From: Lewinellaceae bacterium | GTDB taxonomy: Bacteria; Bacteroidota; Bacteroidia; Chitinophagales; Saprospiraceae | Direction of reading: 5' to 3' | Assembly (NCBI GenBank): GCA_020636155.1 | Contig: JACJYM010000002.1 | Location: 124,001 to 188,000 of the forward strand | DNA: 64,000 bases | Part shown: positions 8,368-17,598 of the stretch, one piece after another | Position numbering within the stretch: the first letter of the stretch is position 1 | Layout of the letters: every line of letters starts with the position of its first letter | Program-made: the position numbers and the translations under genes | The notes under the pieces: generated by a model | The model's input: only the letters and a program-made list of their open reading frames with translations | The model's database searches: none | What the model was told of the DNA's origin: nothing

Positions 8368-9960
8368 ATGTCAATACCTAAGGAACCCAGGCAACTGATG
8401 ATTAACATTATGTACCTGGTACTTACAGCTTTGCTCGCTCTAAACGTGTCTGCTGAAATCTTCAATGCATTTGATATGGTAGACGGTGGGTTGAAGTCGG
8501 CGAATGCTTCGTTGGATGAAGCCAATAAAGTAAAAATTGCAAGTATTAATGAAGCAGCCAAGAAAAAGGAATCCTATAAAGCATATTCTGACAGAATAAG
8601 TGGTGTAACTACATTGGCGAAAATGGCCGATGAATACATAAACGGAATTGTCGATACTTTAATTGACCAGTCTGGAGATGGTAATCATAAAGTTGACGAT
8701 GGTGATTATGTTGATGTAGAAGGAGTTCGTGAATTGAGAGGAAAAAGAAATTATGATGCTACAACTAGAATCATGGTTGAAAAAGGAGTTGGAGAGCAGT
8801 TAAAAGATAATATGGGAAAATATAAGCAAGATTTTCTTAGCTTTATCGATGAAGCAGATAGAAGTGCTTGGGCAAATAAAATTCCGATTAACATAGATGA
8901 TGAATCATGGAAGCATTCAGTTAATAAAAAGAAAAATTGGGCTGATTTTACATTTGGTCACATGCCACTAGGTGCCACAATGCCAATTTTTAGTAAATTT
9001 AAAAACGACATTAAAGCATCCGAAGCAACAGTTTTGAACTATTTGGCTGAGAAAGTGGGTGTTGGTGGTGAAACAATTGTATTAGATAAATACACCGTAG
9101 TTTCTGCTCCTAAGAAAACCTATGTTATCAAAGGTGAACCATTTGAGACTGATGTATTTTTATCTGCATCTGCTGGAAATGACTCTAAAACAGGAATTTC
9201 AATTTCAGTTAATGGAAGAAATTTACCTGCTAATGCTGATGGCGTCGCCAAATATACTGAAACACCTTCATCTGTAGGTATAAAAAAGTATAATGCAGTA
9301 ATATCAGTCAAAGATCCAGTAACGGGAGAAGTAAAACAATATAAGAACGAATTTGAATATGAAGTAGGTGAGAGATCAGTTGCGATTTCTGCATCTAAAA
9401 TGAATGTATTCTATATTGGTGTGGATAACCCCGTAGAGATTTCTGCAGCAGGTGTGCCTTCTAATCAAATCAAAGTGAGTATGAGCGGTTCTGGCGGAGG
9501 TACTATTAATAGAAATGGGGATGGTACCTATACGGTTAAAGTGACTAAGCCAACTACAGTTAGCGAGTCTGCTAAAATTAATGTATCTGCACCAAACTTA
9601 AATGCTAGTAAAGACTTTAGAGTAAAAAGAATACCTGACCCAAGACCGATGCTCGGTAGCGAAGGAGGAGGGTCAATTGGTAACGGTACTTTTAAAGCTC
9701 AGCTTGGTATCTACCCTAAACTTGAAAACTTCGATTTCGAGGCCAAATGTGACATCACAGAATTTTTGTTGGTAAGAGCAGCTAAAAGACAGGATCCTGA
9801 ATTTGCGAAAGTTTCTGGTGGTAGATACGATGCAAAGTCTAAAGGATTGGTGGATAAAGCAACTCCCGGAGACAAATATATTTTTCAAAATATTAAATGT
9901 AAGTGTCCTGGAGACCCTGCTCCAAGGGATTTGGGTCAGTTGGTTTTTGATATCAAATAG
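8368..9960 (+). CDS. gldM: T9SS motor/shaft protein GldM
   Basis: 530 residues. A short cytosolic N-terminus (SIPKEPRQLMINIMYLVL) leads into one transmembrane helix (LTALLALNVSAEIFNAF), followed by an alpha-helical D1 domain and Ig-like beta domains (VVSAPKKTYVIKGEPFETDVFLSAS..., RSVAISASKMNVFYIGVDNP), ending in the C-terminal domain that contacts GldK/N. GldM dimers transmit rotation from GldL across the periplasm. Length and order are standard. It ends 29 bp before gldN. Confidence 0.95.
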   Translation: MSIPKEPRQLMINIMYLVLTALLALNVSAEIFNAFDMVDGGLKSANASLDEANKVKIASINEAAKKKESYKAYSDRISGVTTLAKMADEYINGIVDTLIDQSGDGNHKVDDGDYVDVEGVRELRGKRNYDATTRIMVEKGVGEQLKDNMGKYKQDFLSFIDEADRSAWANKIPINIDDESWKHSVNKKKNWADFTFGHMPLGATMPIFSKFKNDIKASEATVLNYLAEKVGVGGETIVLDKYTVVSAPKKTYVIKGEPFETDVFLSASAGNDSKTGISISVNGRNLPANADGVAKYTETPSSVGIKKYNAVISVKDPVTGEVKQYKNEFEYEVGERSVAISASKMNVFYIGVDNPVEISAAGVPSNQIKVSMSGSGGGTINRNGDGTYTVKVTKPTTVSESAKINVSAPNLNASKDFRVKRIPDPRPMLGSEGGGSIGNGTFKAQLGIYPKLENFDFEAKCDITEFLLVRAAKRQDPEFAKVSGGRYDAKSKGLVDKATPGDKYIFQNIKCKCPGDPAPRDLGQLVFDIK

Positions 9961-9989
9961 GAAAACAGATTTATTTAAAAAATATTGAA

Positions 9990-10874
9990 ATGAAGACTTT
10001 TGTTAATTTTTTACTGCTTGTTGTATTCTTGATTCCAAGTACTGTGTTATTGGCTCAAAACGAAGAAGGCGACGATGATATGGAATACACGGGACCTAAA
10101 GAAGGCGATGAGAATATGTATGTCAATGACATTGTAGAAAAGCGGTTGACCGTTGAGAATAGAGCAGTGTCTTATGAACCTATTAGAGAGGCCGATATCG
10201 CATGGGAGAAAAGAATGTGGAGAGTTATTGAAACGAGAGAAAAAATGAACCTGCCTTTTAGATATCCCGGTATGCCATTGTTCAACGTATTTAAGCAAAT
10301 ATTGGAAAATGGTGATATCGTGGCTTTTGAAGATGAGGAATTTAAACAACCATTGAGTTTTGAGGATATCGATAAAAAATTGAATCGGATTGATACGACA
10401 GTAGTTTACGATCCTGAGACTTATGAAGAGAAGATTGTAGTGGTGAAAAATGAAATCGACTGGAGTACAATTATGTCATATCGTATTAGTGAGATTTGGT
10501 TTTTTGATGAAGAAGCTTCAATGTTGAGATGCCAAATTATGGGTATTGCACCGATTCACGTTCTTCAAGATGATGAAGGTGGATATTCTTTGCCTTATCC
10601 ACTATTCTGGATTCACTACAAATCTTCTAGAGATGCATTAGCCAAGTATAGAGTTTTCAATGACAATAATGACATGGCTCCTATGACTTGGACGGATTTA
10701 TTTGATAGTCGCTTTTTCTCAAGTTATATCATTAAGAGAAGTAATGTTCTTGACGAAAGAGTCATTAATTTGTTTGATCCAAATGACGAGAGAACACCAA
10801 TTAATGCACTTCTAGAATCTGAAAAAATTAAACAAGAGTTATTTAATTTCGAACACGATTTATGGGAATATTAA
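9990..10874 (+). CDS. gldN: T9SS ring component GldN (PorN)
   Basis: 294 residues with signal peptide (MKTFVNFLLLVVFLIPSTVLLAQ). Family motifs are visible: DIAWEKRMWRVIETREKMNLPF, the YRISEIWFFDEEASMLRCQIMGIAPI block and the PLFWIHY segment. GldN pairs with GldK in the periplasmic ring. Last gene of the operon; a bidirectional stem-loop at 10903-10940 follows. Confidence 0.95.
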   Translation: MKTFVNFLLLVVFLIPSTVLLAQNEEGDDDMEYTGPKEGDENMYVNDIVEKRLTVENRAVSYEPIREADIAWEKRMWRVIETREKMNLPFRYPGMPLFNVFKQILENGDIVAFEDEEFKQPLSFEDIDKKLNRIDTTVVYDPETYEEKIVVVKNEIDWSTIMSYRISEIWFFDEEASMLRCQIMGIAPIHVLQDDEGGYSLPYPLFWIHYKSSRDALAKYRVFNDNNDMAPMTWTDLFDSRFFSSYIIKRSNVLDERVINLFDPNDERTPINALLESEKIKQELFNFEHDLWEY

Positions 10875-10902
10875 TCATTTGATATTTCAATAACAATAGA
10901 AT

Positions 10903-10940
10903 AAAAGGGCTTAACGAGTAATTTGTTGAGCCCTTTTTCT
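10903..10940. terminator. Bidirectional terminator between gldN and the glycosyltransferase operon
   Basis: Inverted repeat AAAAGGGCTTAAC (10903-10915) and GTTGAGCCCTTTTT (10925-10938), with one G-T wobble and a 9-nt loop, flanked by A and T runs. It serves convergent genes and overlaps the stop codon of the minus-strand gene. Confidence 0.8.
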
Positions 10941-12239
10941 TGTTTGATACCACCATAATAAGGATCCAAATAACAGAAAATATTCAATTGCGATATAGCG
11001 TAAATCTTCATAATAAACGCCACCCGCATAATTATGGTAACTAAGTATGATGACATAAGACCAAACTATTGCCGGCCAAAATCTCACCAAAGTACCAAAC
11101 ATTACCAAAGGAATCAAATACCACGGATGAACGATGGTGCTTCCAATTAATAATACAAAGTAGGCGAAAGTGCCAATCAATAATAACCGATTAAAATTGA
11201 ATTTATCTTCCAGTCGAAAGGATTTCAAAGTTATTATAATCATGCTTGAGAGTGCGAGAAGGGGTCCAATATATTTGATAAGATTATAGCCAGAATATTC
11301 AAAACCAACATATCGAAGGATATAATATATCGATGCATTGAATTCAAAATTTTGGAAATACAAATCGATGCTTTTGAAAAGGTGAGATAAGTTAGCATTT
11401 ATAAAAACCCCAGTAAAAAGTACCAAGCTAAATAATGTGAATTTCAGAAATAAACTTGGGTTTGACTTCAAAATAGTTTTAAAAAGATACGGAAACAGTA
11501 CTAATGGATTCAGTTTTGTTGCGATTGATAATGCATAGTAATAAATCCAATGCGATTTGGTTGATTTTTGGATATAGTAAAGAAATAGGATTAGCAAACT
11601 CACAGAAATCATCTCGAGATGTAAATTAATCAAACCTTCTACAAGAATGAGAGGGTTGCAAAGGATTAAAAATCCAAGGTTTGCGGATGCATTTAATCTT
11701 TTAAGTAAGCCTTTAAGAGCAAATGCTGATAGAAAAAATGGAATCATATAAAGTAATCTTAACAAGATGACGAACCCACTGAATTGGCATGAAAATTTCG
11801 CCGCAATTGCAAAAAATAATTGTGCAAATGGAGGATAAACGGAGAAGTAATTCGGCGAATTTAATTTTTCATAAAGTTCACTGGTTATGCCGTCTATACC
11901 GGAATTTAACAACTCTGATGGTAATTTGTCATAAGGATTGAATCCAGAACTCACTAATATACCATCCCAATAATACCGATATATATCATCACTCCAGTTT
12001 GGTATAACATTATAATTTATTACAAAAGTTATGAAGATAAGAGCAATGGTAAAAGTCCAGATTTCTTCGACACTTAAAATTTTGTACAACAAAATATAAG
12101 CTAAAAACAATGTGCTATAATAGACGTAAATATGTTCAAAATCACTTTGCATCGTATATTTACTAATAAGAATGATGGAAAATAGATATACTGAGGCAAG
12201 TATTATTTTCCTAAATGAGAGGAGGGTCTTGAAATTCAT
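10911..12239 (-). CDS. Integral membrane glycosyltransferase, GT-C fold (GT87-like)
   Basis: 442 residues with about 11-12 hydrophobic helices. The first periplasmic loop holds an Asp-rich sequence (NWSDDIYRYYWDGILVSSG) and FNPYDKLP, the catalytic-acid region of GT-C mannosyltransferases. These enzymes transfer sugar from polyprenyl-phosphate donors on the outer face of the inner membrane. It overlaps the upstream GT2 gene by 4 nt (start ATG 12239, GT2 stop 12236). The three-gene operon with a polyprenyl-phosphate sugar synthase-like GT2 supports a lipid-linked donor (inference). Acceptor unknown. Confidence 0.8.
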   Translation of the reverse strand: MNFKTLLSFRKIILASVYLFSIILISKYTMQSDFEHIYVYYSTLFLAYILLYKILSVEEIWTFTIALIFITFVINYNVIPNWSDDIYRYYWDGILVSSGFNPYDKLPSELLNSGIDGITSELYEKLNSPNYFSVYPPFAQLFFAIAAKFSCQFSGFVILLRLLYMIPFFLSAFALKGLLKRLNASANLGFLILCNPLILVEGLINLHLEMISVSLLILFLYYIQKSTKSHWIYYYALSIATKLNPLVLFPYLFKTILKSNPSLFLKFTLFSLVLFTGVFINANLSHLFKSIDLYFQNFEFNASIYYILRYVGFEYSGYNLIKYIGPLLALSSMIIITLKSFRLEDKFNFNRLLLIGTFAYFVLLIGSTIVHPWYLIPLVMFGTLVRFWPAIVWSYVIILSYHNYAGGVYYEDLRYIAIEYFLLFGSLLWWYQTRKRAQQITR

Positions 12240-13699
12240 TTTTTAATCGAATAAATAAAAATGGAAGAGAATCCTAGAAACATAAATAATTGTAATAGGA
12301 TAAAATCATATACCTGTAAATGATAGCTAAAGATTAAAAATGCAAAAAACAAAAGAGCCAATATTCCCTCAGAATAAGAATGATAGACATTTTTTATATT
12401 GACATAAATGGGCAGTTTATTAATACCTTGATAATTGGTATTGATACCATATTTTGGTGTTCTGACAAATGGCGAAGGTTTTTGACGTAAGCCAGATATA
12501 ACCGCCAACGCATTATGCCATGTCAAACCCATCGAGAATATGATAATTAGTGGAAAACGAAGTATGAGTTGAACGATTTTAACAAAGGGGTTTTGCCATT
12601 TTGTCCAATATTTATAGTTGGCGGAGGTATAGGTTATTAGTAAAATGATGGTTGGAATCCAAAATACATTTAGAGGTAAAAGATTGAAATCTATGTGTTT
12701 TTTTAAAAGTGTCAAAGGCAGACTTAGCACTCCAAGTAATAAGATGACCAAAAATATGCTACTTGACATTAAGTGATAGGTGCCATGCAGTTTGATTCCG
12801 ATTCGTTCATCGGAAAGCCAGATACTCGCTAATAATTTTCGAAGATTTTCTGCACCGCCTTTCATCCATCGGTATTGTTGCGATTTTAGTGATTGCATAT
12901 CCATGGGCAATTCCGCAGGAGAACCAATTTCTTCAAGATATATTATTTTCCAATCCTTCAACTGTGTCCGATAACTCAAATCCAAATCCTCCGTGAGTGT
13001 ATCAGAATGCCAACCGCCTGCATCATCGATCGCAGATTTGCGCCAGATGCCGGCTGTACCATTGAATTGAAGGAAATAATTCCCCAATTCTCTTCCTTTT
13101 TGTTCTACAGAAAAGTGAACATTGAGTTGAAATGCTTGAAGTTGAGTCAGGAGAGATTGATACTGATTGATGTGTTCCCACCTTGTCTGAACCAATGCAA
13201 CTTGATCATCATGGAAAAAGGGTAGGGTATCGAGTAAAAAATTACTTTCTGGGATAAAATCCGCATCAAAAATGGCAACGTATTCACCTTTCGCATATTC
13301 TAGAGCTGATTTTAATGCTCCGGCTTTGTATCCAGCTCTGTTTTTTCGATGGAGGAGTTCAATGTCAAAACCCTGATTTTTATATTTCTCAACTTGAGCA
13401 ATACTTAAATCTAATGTTTCATCTGTGGAATCATCTAATACTTGAATTTGTAATTTTTCTTTTGGATAATTGAATAAGGCGATTTGGTCTATTATGCGAT
13501 TGACGACGTATTTTTCATTAAAAACCGGAAGTTGTATGGTGACCATTGGAAGTTCAGAACTGGATAATTCTAGCTTAGTATAATTTTTCTTTTTGAAAAT
13601 ATAAATCAACAATAATTGGAGTTGGAAAATACTATATACCAGAATATAAAGCAAGCATATCAGGTAAAGTGCAAATAATATGTAAGCGACAATATTCAC
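12236..13699 (-). CDS. Processive-type membrane glycosyltransferase 2 (cellulose synthase-like)
   Basis: 487 residues: an N-terminal helix, a cytosolic GT-A domain with VTIQLPVFNEKYVV, the DDSTDET motif, a DxD in AIFDADFIPE, the TEDLDLSYR acceptor motif and QQYRWMKGG (QxxRW), then four to five C-terminal helices. This matches bacterial CesA/CslA-like GT2 enzymes; closest is the glucomannan/N-acyl glucosamine group. It probably makes or extends an envelope or exported glycan. Coupled by overlap to the GT-C gene and separated by 3 nt from the other GT2 gene, so one transcript. Confidence 0.87.
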   Translation of the reverse strand: MNIVAYILFALYLICLLYILVYSIFQLQLLLIYIFKKKNYTKLELSSSELPMVTIQLPVFNEKYVVNRIIDQIALFNYPKEKLQIQVLDDSTDETLDLSIAQVEKYKNQGFDIELLHRKNRAGYKAGALKSALEYAKGEYVAIFDADFIPESNFLLDTLPFFHDDQVALVQTRWEHINQYQSLLTQLQAFQLNVHFSVEQKGRELGNYFLQFNGTAGIWRKSAIDDAGGWHSDTLTEDLDLSYRTQLKDWKIIYLEEIGSPAELPMDMQSLKSQQYRWMKGGAENLRKLLASIWLSDERIGIKLHGTYHLMSSSIFLVILLLGVLSLPLTLLKKHIDFNLLPLNVFWIPTIILLITYTSANYKYWTKWQNPFVKIVQLILRFPLIIIFSMGLTWHNALAVISGLRQKPSPFVRTPKYGINTNYQGINKLPIYVNIKNVYHSYSEGILALLFFAFLIFSYHLQVYDFILLQLFMFLGFSSIFIYSIKK

Positions 13700-13702
13700 T
13701 AA

Positions 13703-14386
13703 CTACAGTAGTTTAAAAATTGTCCACAATATTTTATACCCTGCGAGAATGGTTCCTTTAACGGTTCCACTGACTTTTGAAACGCCTATTCTGGGTTTAT
13801 AAGAAACAGGAACTTCGCAACAACTTAATTTCATTTTTGCAGCTTTTACTTGCATCTCTACGGTCCAGCCATAGTTTTTATCCTCCATGTTTAATTTCAT
13901 CAAGGACTCGTATTTTATTGCCCTGAAAGGGCCTAAATCTGTAAAAGTGTAGCCATAAATCAATTTAATTAATTTGGTTGCTAACCAATTTCCAAAAACT
14001 TGCTGTGGCATCATAGAACCTTTTTCTAGATTCCCCAAAGCTCTCGATCCGATTACGAGATCCATATTTTGATCAATGATCGGAGCCAATATTTTTGACA
14101 TTTCTTCGGGAAAGTCGGAATAGTCGCCATCTAAAAACACGACGATTTCGGGGATTTTGCCTAGTTTGTTAATGTAGTCAATCCCTTCAAGACAGGCACT
14201 TCCGTATCCCGGAGTATATGCATCCACTACAATTGCACCATGATTATTTGCAATCTGCTTAGTGCCATCCGTGCTATTGTTATTGCAAACAACGATATTT
14301 CGGACGAGATTTTTAGGGATATCGTCTATAACCAAGCCGATGGCCAATTCTTCATTGTATGCAGGTATAATAACATCAACTGTCAT
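13703..14386 (-). CDS. GT2 glycosyltransferase, dolichol/polyprenyl-phosphate mannose synthase-like
   Basis: 227 residues from ATG 14386 (MTVDVIIPAYNEELAIGLVI). A frame open further to 14581 is rejected because the GT-A domain begins at this Met. Motifs are NNNSTDGT, VVFLDGDYSDFP (DxD), GSRALG and FTDLGPFRAIKY. DPM1-type enzymes load mannose or another sugar onto polyprenyl phosphate, the donor a GT-C enzyme such as 10911-12239 would use. First gene of the three-gene operon. A C-terminal hydrophobic stretch (GTILAGYKILWTIFKLL) may anchor it. Confidence 0.87.
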   Translation of the reverse strand: MTVDVIIPAYNEELAIGLVIDDIPKNLVRNIVVCNNNSTDGTKQIANNHGAIVVDAYTPGYGSACLEGIDYINKLGKIPEIVVFLDGDYSDFPEEMSKILAPIIDQNMDLVIGSRALGNLEKGSMMPQQVFGNWLATKLIKLIYGYTFTDLGPFRAIKYESLMKLNMEDKNYGWTVEMQVKAAKMKLSCCEVPVSYKPRIGVSKVSGTVKGTILAGYKILWTIFKLL

Positions 14387-14611
14387 AAGAAATTTCAAAA
14401 AAAAATGAAGCGTAAAAGTAGCTTTTTTATACCTAATTATAAATATCTCCGTTCTAAGTCTATCAAAGCTTAAATTTTCTGAACATTTATAATGTATTGA
14501 ATTTCCAAATTTTACAATTTCAGATGAAACAATAATGTGCTTATGTTGAGAAAGATTAACTTTGTGTTGATGTATTTGCAATGGTAAAATTGATGTGATT
14601 AGCTTGGCGAT

Positions 14612-16078
14612 ATGAAGAAGGAATATTTATTTATTTTATTGGCTTTTGGTATTGTTTTAAATGCTTGTAAGAAAGACGATTTTTATACAGGCAGCGATGC
14701 CATGTTGAGATTTTCATCTGATACCCTGACTTTTGACACTGTATTTACCGAGGTGGGGTCTGCCACTCGATTTATAAAAGTTTACAATGATTTAGATCAG
14801 GAGCTAAAGTTTGATGTCCGACTCAATGATGAGAGTCATTTCTTCAGGATTAATGCCAATGGCGAAAGCGGTACAGACATAAGAGACATCACCATAAGAG
14901 CTCATGATAGTATCTATATCTTTGCTGAAGTCACCATTGACCCGGATCAACCTGTGAGTATTAGCCCTTTCGTCATTAATCGAACTTTGGAATTTACTAC
15001 AAATGATAATCTTCAGTCGGTTGTGTTAGAGGCATGGGGTCAAAATGCCAATTATATTCCGGCAGATCGGAAGTTTAATCAAAATAAGATTAGCATTTGT
15101 CAAGGGCTAAGTCAAGTGACTTGGGATGATCCTAAACCTTATGTGATTTATGGGATAGCTTTTGTTGATATTTGTGAACTGGTTATTCCTGCTGGTGCAG
15201 AAATATATGTACATGGAGGATATTTTAAAGATGATGACGGTAACTATATCAATCTGGGCATCATTTTGGTAAGCCAAAATGGAAAATTGAGTATTAATGG
15301 AACCTTAGAAAATCCGGTAGTGATTACTGGTGACAGACTCGAGGAGGCCTATGAAAATCGTCAGGGTCAGTGGTCAGGAATCATACTTTTGAGTAACAGT
15401 AAAAATAATAATATACACCACACCACGATTAAAAATTCTATTGTAGGCATTCGGGTAGATAGTTTGGCAGAACTCAACATGGATCACTCGATCGTCGCCA
15501 ATACTTCGGGAAGTGGCATCTTAGCAATTCACTCTAAGACGAATATTTCAAATTGCCTTTTTTACAACAATGCCATCAATGGTCTCCAGCTAGCATTTGG
15601 TGGAGAACATCATTACGATTATTGCACTATAGTAAATGATGCTAATGATGAGTCGGCGGTGAGCATCACTAACTACCTGTGCTATGATCCACCATTCTGC
15701 GAGGAAGTAAAGGCAAATCCATCAGATGTAAATTTTACAAATTGCATAATTACAGGTAGCAATAAGGATGAATTGTCAATCATTGATGTCACTGACGGGC
15801 AAGTGGGTTTTATGGATTTTTACTTCGATCACTGTGTATTGAGAGTAGATGAATTGCTTAGCGAGAATAATTACCCCAATTTCTTTGAGAACAGCAATGC
15901 CTGTCAATATTATGAAACCATGGATAACTTGTTTGTCGGCGATGAAGACTATCATTTAGACACACTTTCTATAGCGGAAAAAATGGCAAGACCCTTACTG
16001 AGCAAAACGGATGACCTCGATGGTAGCCTTAGAGATTTAATAACACCGGATATCGGATGTTACGAGAGGATAGACTAA
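14612..16078 (+). CDS. Lipoprotein with predicted right-handed beta-helix
   Basis: 488 residues. Lipoprotein signal MKKEYLFILLAFGIVLNACK (lipobox LNAC), an N-terminal beta-sandwich (LRFSSDTLTFDTVFTEVGSATRFIKVYN), then a stretch with repeated NxxI/H-rich turns (GTLENPVVITGDR, GIRVDSLAELNMDHSIVANTSGSGILAIHSKTNISNCLFYNN) that reads as a parallel beta-helix. The end, PLLSKTDDLDGSLRD...DIGCYERID, resembles the closing motif of choice-of-anchor and beta-helix proteins. Polysaccharide binding is plausible but unproven. It is divergent from the glycosyltransferase operon. Confidence 0.78.
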   Translation: MKKEYLFILLAFGIVLNACKKDDFYTGSDAMLRFSSDTLTFDTVFTEVGSATRFIKVYNDLDQELKFDVRLNDESHFFRINANGESGTDIRDITIRAHDSIYIFAEVTIDPDQPVSISPFVINRTLEFTTNDNLQSVVLEAWGQNANYIPADRKFNQNKISICQGLSQVTWDDPKPYVIYGIAFVDICELVIPAGAEIYVHGGYFKDDDGNYINLGIILVSQNGKLSINGTLENPVVITGDRLEEAYENRQGQWSGIILLSNSKNNNIHHTTIKNSIVGIRVDSLAELNMDHSIVANTSGSGILAIHSKTNISNCLFYNNAINGLQLAFGGEHHYDYCTIVNDANDESAVSITNYLCYDPPFCEEVKANPSDVNFTNCIITGSNKDELSIIDVTDGQVGFMDFYFDHCVLRVDELLSENNYPNFFENSNACQYYETMDNLFVGDEDYHLDTLSIAEKMARPLLSKTDDLDGSLRDLITPDIGCYERID

Positions 16079-16170
16079 ATTAAAATTCATTATTAGGTGT
16101 AATTCTCTTCTATAATATAATTAATCATTATAAATATTTTACATTTGCACGATTTAATTTTTACACAATT

Positions 16171-17529
16171 ATGGTAGCAATAGTTCTCGCAATATTCATC
16201 ATCGGTTATATAGCCATTGTATTTGAGCACCCATTGAAATTAGATAAAACAGTACCAGCTCTATTAATGGGTTCGTTATGTTGGGCGGCAGTATCGTTGA
16301 TGTATCACACCGGAACAATGGAAGTGATAGATACGCATGACCACATTTTTAGCATGGCTGGTGGGATGAATGAGGAAAATGAAGAAGGTTTTCTCAGTTT
16401 ATTATTACATCACTTGGGTAAGACCTCAGAAATCATTATTTTCTTAATCGGAGCTATGACTATTGTGGAGATTATCGACCTTCATCGAGGTTTTGAAGTG
16501 TTAAAAGGTTGGGTAAAAACGAAATCAAGAAAAAAATTGCTTTGGATAATTGGTATCATAGGTTTCTTTTTATCTGCAATTATTGATAACCTAACTGCAA
16601 CCATAGTACTAGTAACCTTACTTAGAAAAATAATTAAAGATAGAAATGATAGGATTTGGTATGTGTCATTAATTATCATCGCGGCGAATGCGGGGGGTGC
16701 ATGGAGTCCCATCGGTGATGTCACTACGACGATGCTGTGGATAGGGAAGAAGGTGACCACGGCAGGGTTGATAGATTGGATGATACTTCCTGCTATTGCT
16801 TGTTTCGCCATTCCATTTTTAGTTGCCAGTTTTATGAAACCTTTTGTGGGGTCAATCAGTGTCGATGCCAAGGAAGACGTAGAAGCGGAAAGATTATTGT
16901 CAAGTAGAACCATATTATTCGTTGGATTGGGAGCTATCGTATTTGTTCCAATTTTTAAAACTGTAACCCATCTCCCTCCTTACTTGGGTATGATGTTAAG
17001 TTTAGGCTTCGTATGGTTGGTTTCGGAAAAAATTCATCCTGAAGAGGATTTTACAGCAGAAAGGAAGCATCTGTATTCTGCACATAAAGCTCTTTCAAGA
17101 ATTGAGTTTTCCAGCATATTATTCTTTTTAGGTATACTGATGGCGGTCGCTGCTTTGGAGACAATGGTCGTGGGTGGCACAGGTGCTTTGAAGTATGCCG
17201 CGATGCAATTAGACGCTGCCATACCAAATCAAGATATCGTCGTAATGCTTTTGGGTGTCGGGTCTGCCATCATCGATAATGTTCCGCTCGTAGCTGCGGC
17301 TATGGGTATGTACGATGCCCCATTGGATGATAAGTTATGGCATTTTATTGCTTATACTGCTGGTACTGGTGGTAGTATGCTTATTATCGGAAGTGCTGCC
17401 GGAGTCGCTGCAATGGGTATGGAAAAAATAGATTTTATTTGGTACTTTAAAAAGATTACTTGGCTTGCGGTTCTTGGATTCTTAGCTGGTAGTGCTGTGT
17501 TTTTAGGGCTATTTTATATGTTTGAGTAA
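16171..17529 (+). CDS. nhaD: NhaD-family Na+/H+ antiporter
   Basis: 452 residues with about 12 transmembrane helices. Paired family motifs are visible: SAIIDNLTATIVLVTLL in the first half and AIIDNVPLVAAAMGM in the second, plus NAGGAWSPIGDVTTTMLWIG and GTGGSMLIIGSAAGVAAMGM. These match the NhaD branch of the ion-transporter superfamily, which exports Na+ or Li+ at alkaline pH. A -7 box TACATTTG at 16140-16147 gives a leader of about 25 nt. Fits a marine or saline-adapted bacterium (inference). Confidence 0.92.
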   Translation: MVAIVLAIFIIGYIAIVFEHPLKLDKTVPALLMGSLCWAAVSLMYHTGTMEVIDTHDHIFSMAGGMNEENEEGFLSLLLHHLGKTSEIIIFLIGAMTIVEIIDLHRGFEVLKGWVKTKSRKKLLWIIGIIGFFLSAIIDNLTATIVLVTLLRKIIKDRNDRIWYVSLIIIAANAGGAWSPIGDVTTTMLWIGKKVTTAGLIDWMILPAIACFAIPFLVASFMKPFVGSISVDAKEDVEAERLLSSRTILFVGLGAIVFVPIFKTVTHLPPYLGMMLSLGFVWLVSEKIHPEEDFTAERKHLYSAHKALSRIEFSSILFFLGILMAVAALETMVVGGTGALKYAAMQLDAAIPNQDIVVMLLGVGSAIIDNVPLVAAAMGMYDAPLDDKLWHFIAYTAGTGGSMLIIGSAAGVAAMGMEKIDFIWYFKKITWLAVLGFLAGSAVFLGLFYMFE

Positions 17530-17598
17530 TTCTCTATTTGTTTTAGTATTGAACTTAAGTTAATATTGATTATTATTATGAATAATTAATGTTAGTCG

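Noticed and set aside
13703..14581. Longer start for the DPM-like GT2
   Set aside because: The extra 65 residues have no family match and the GT-A fold begins at ATG 14386.
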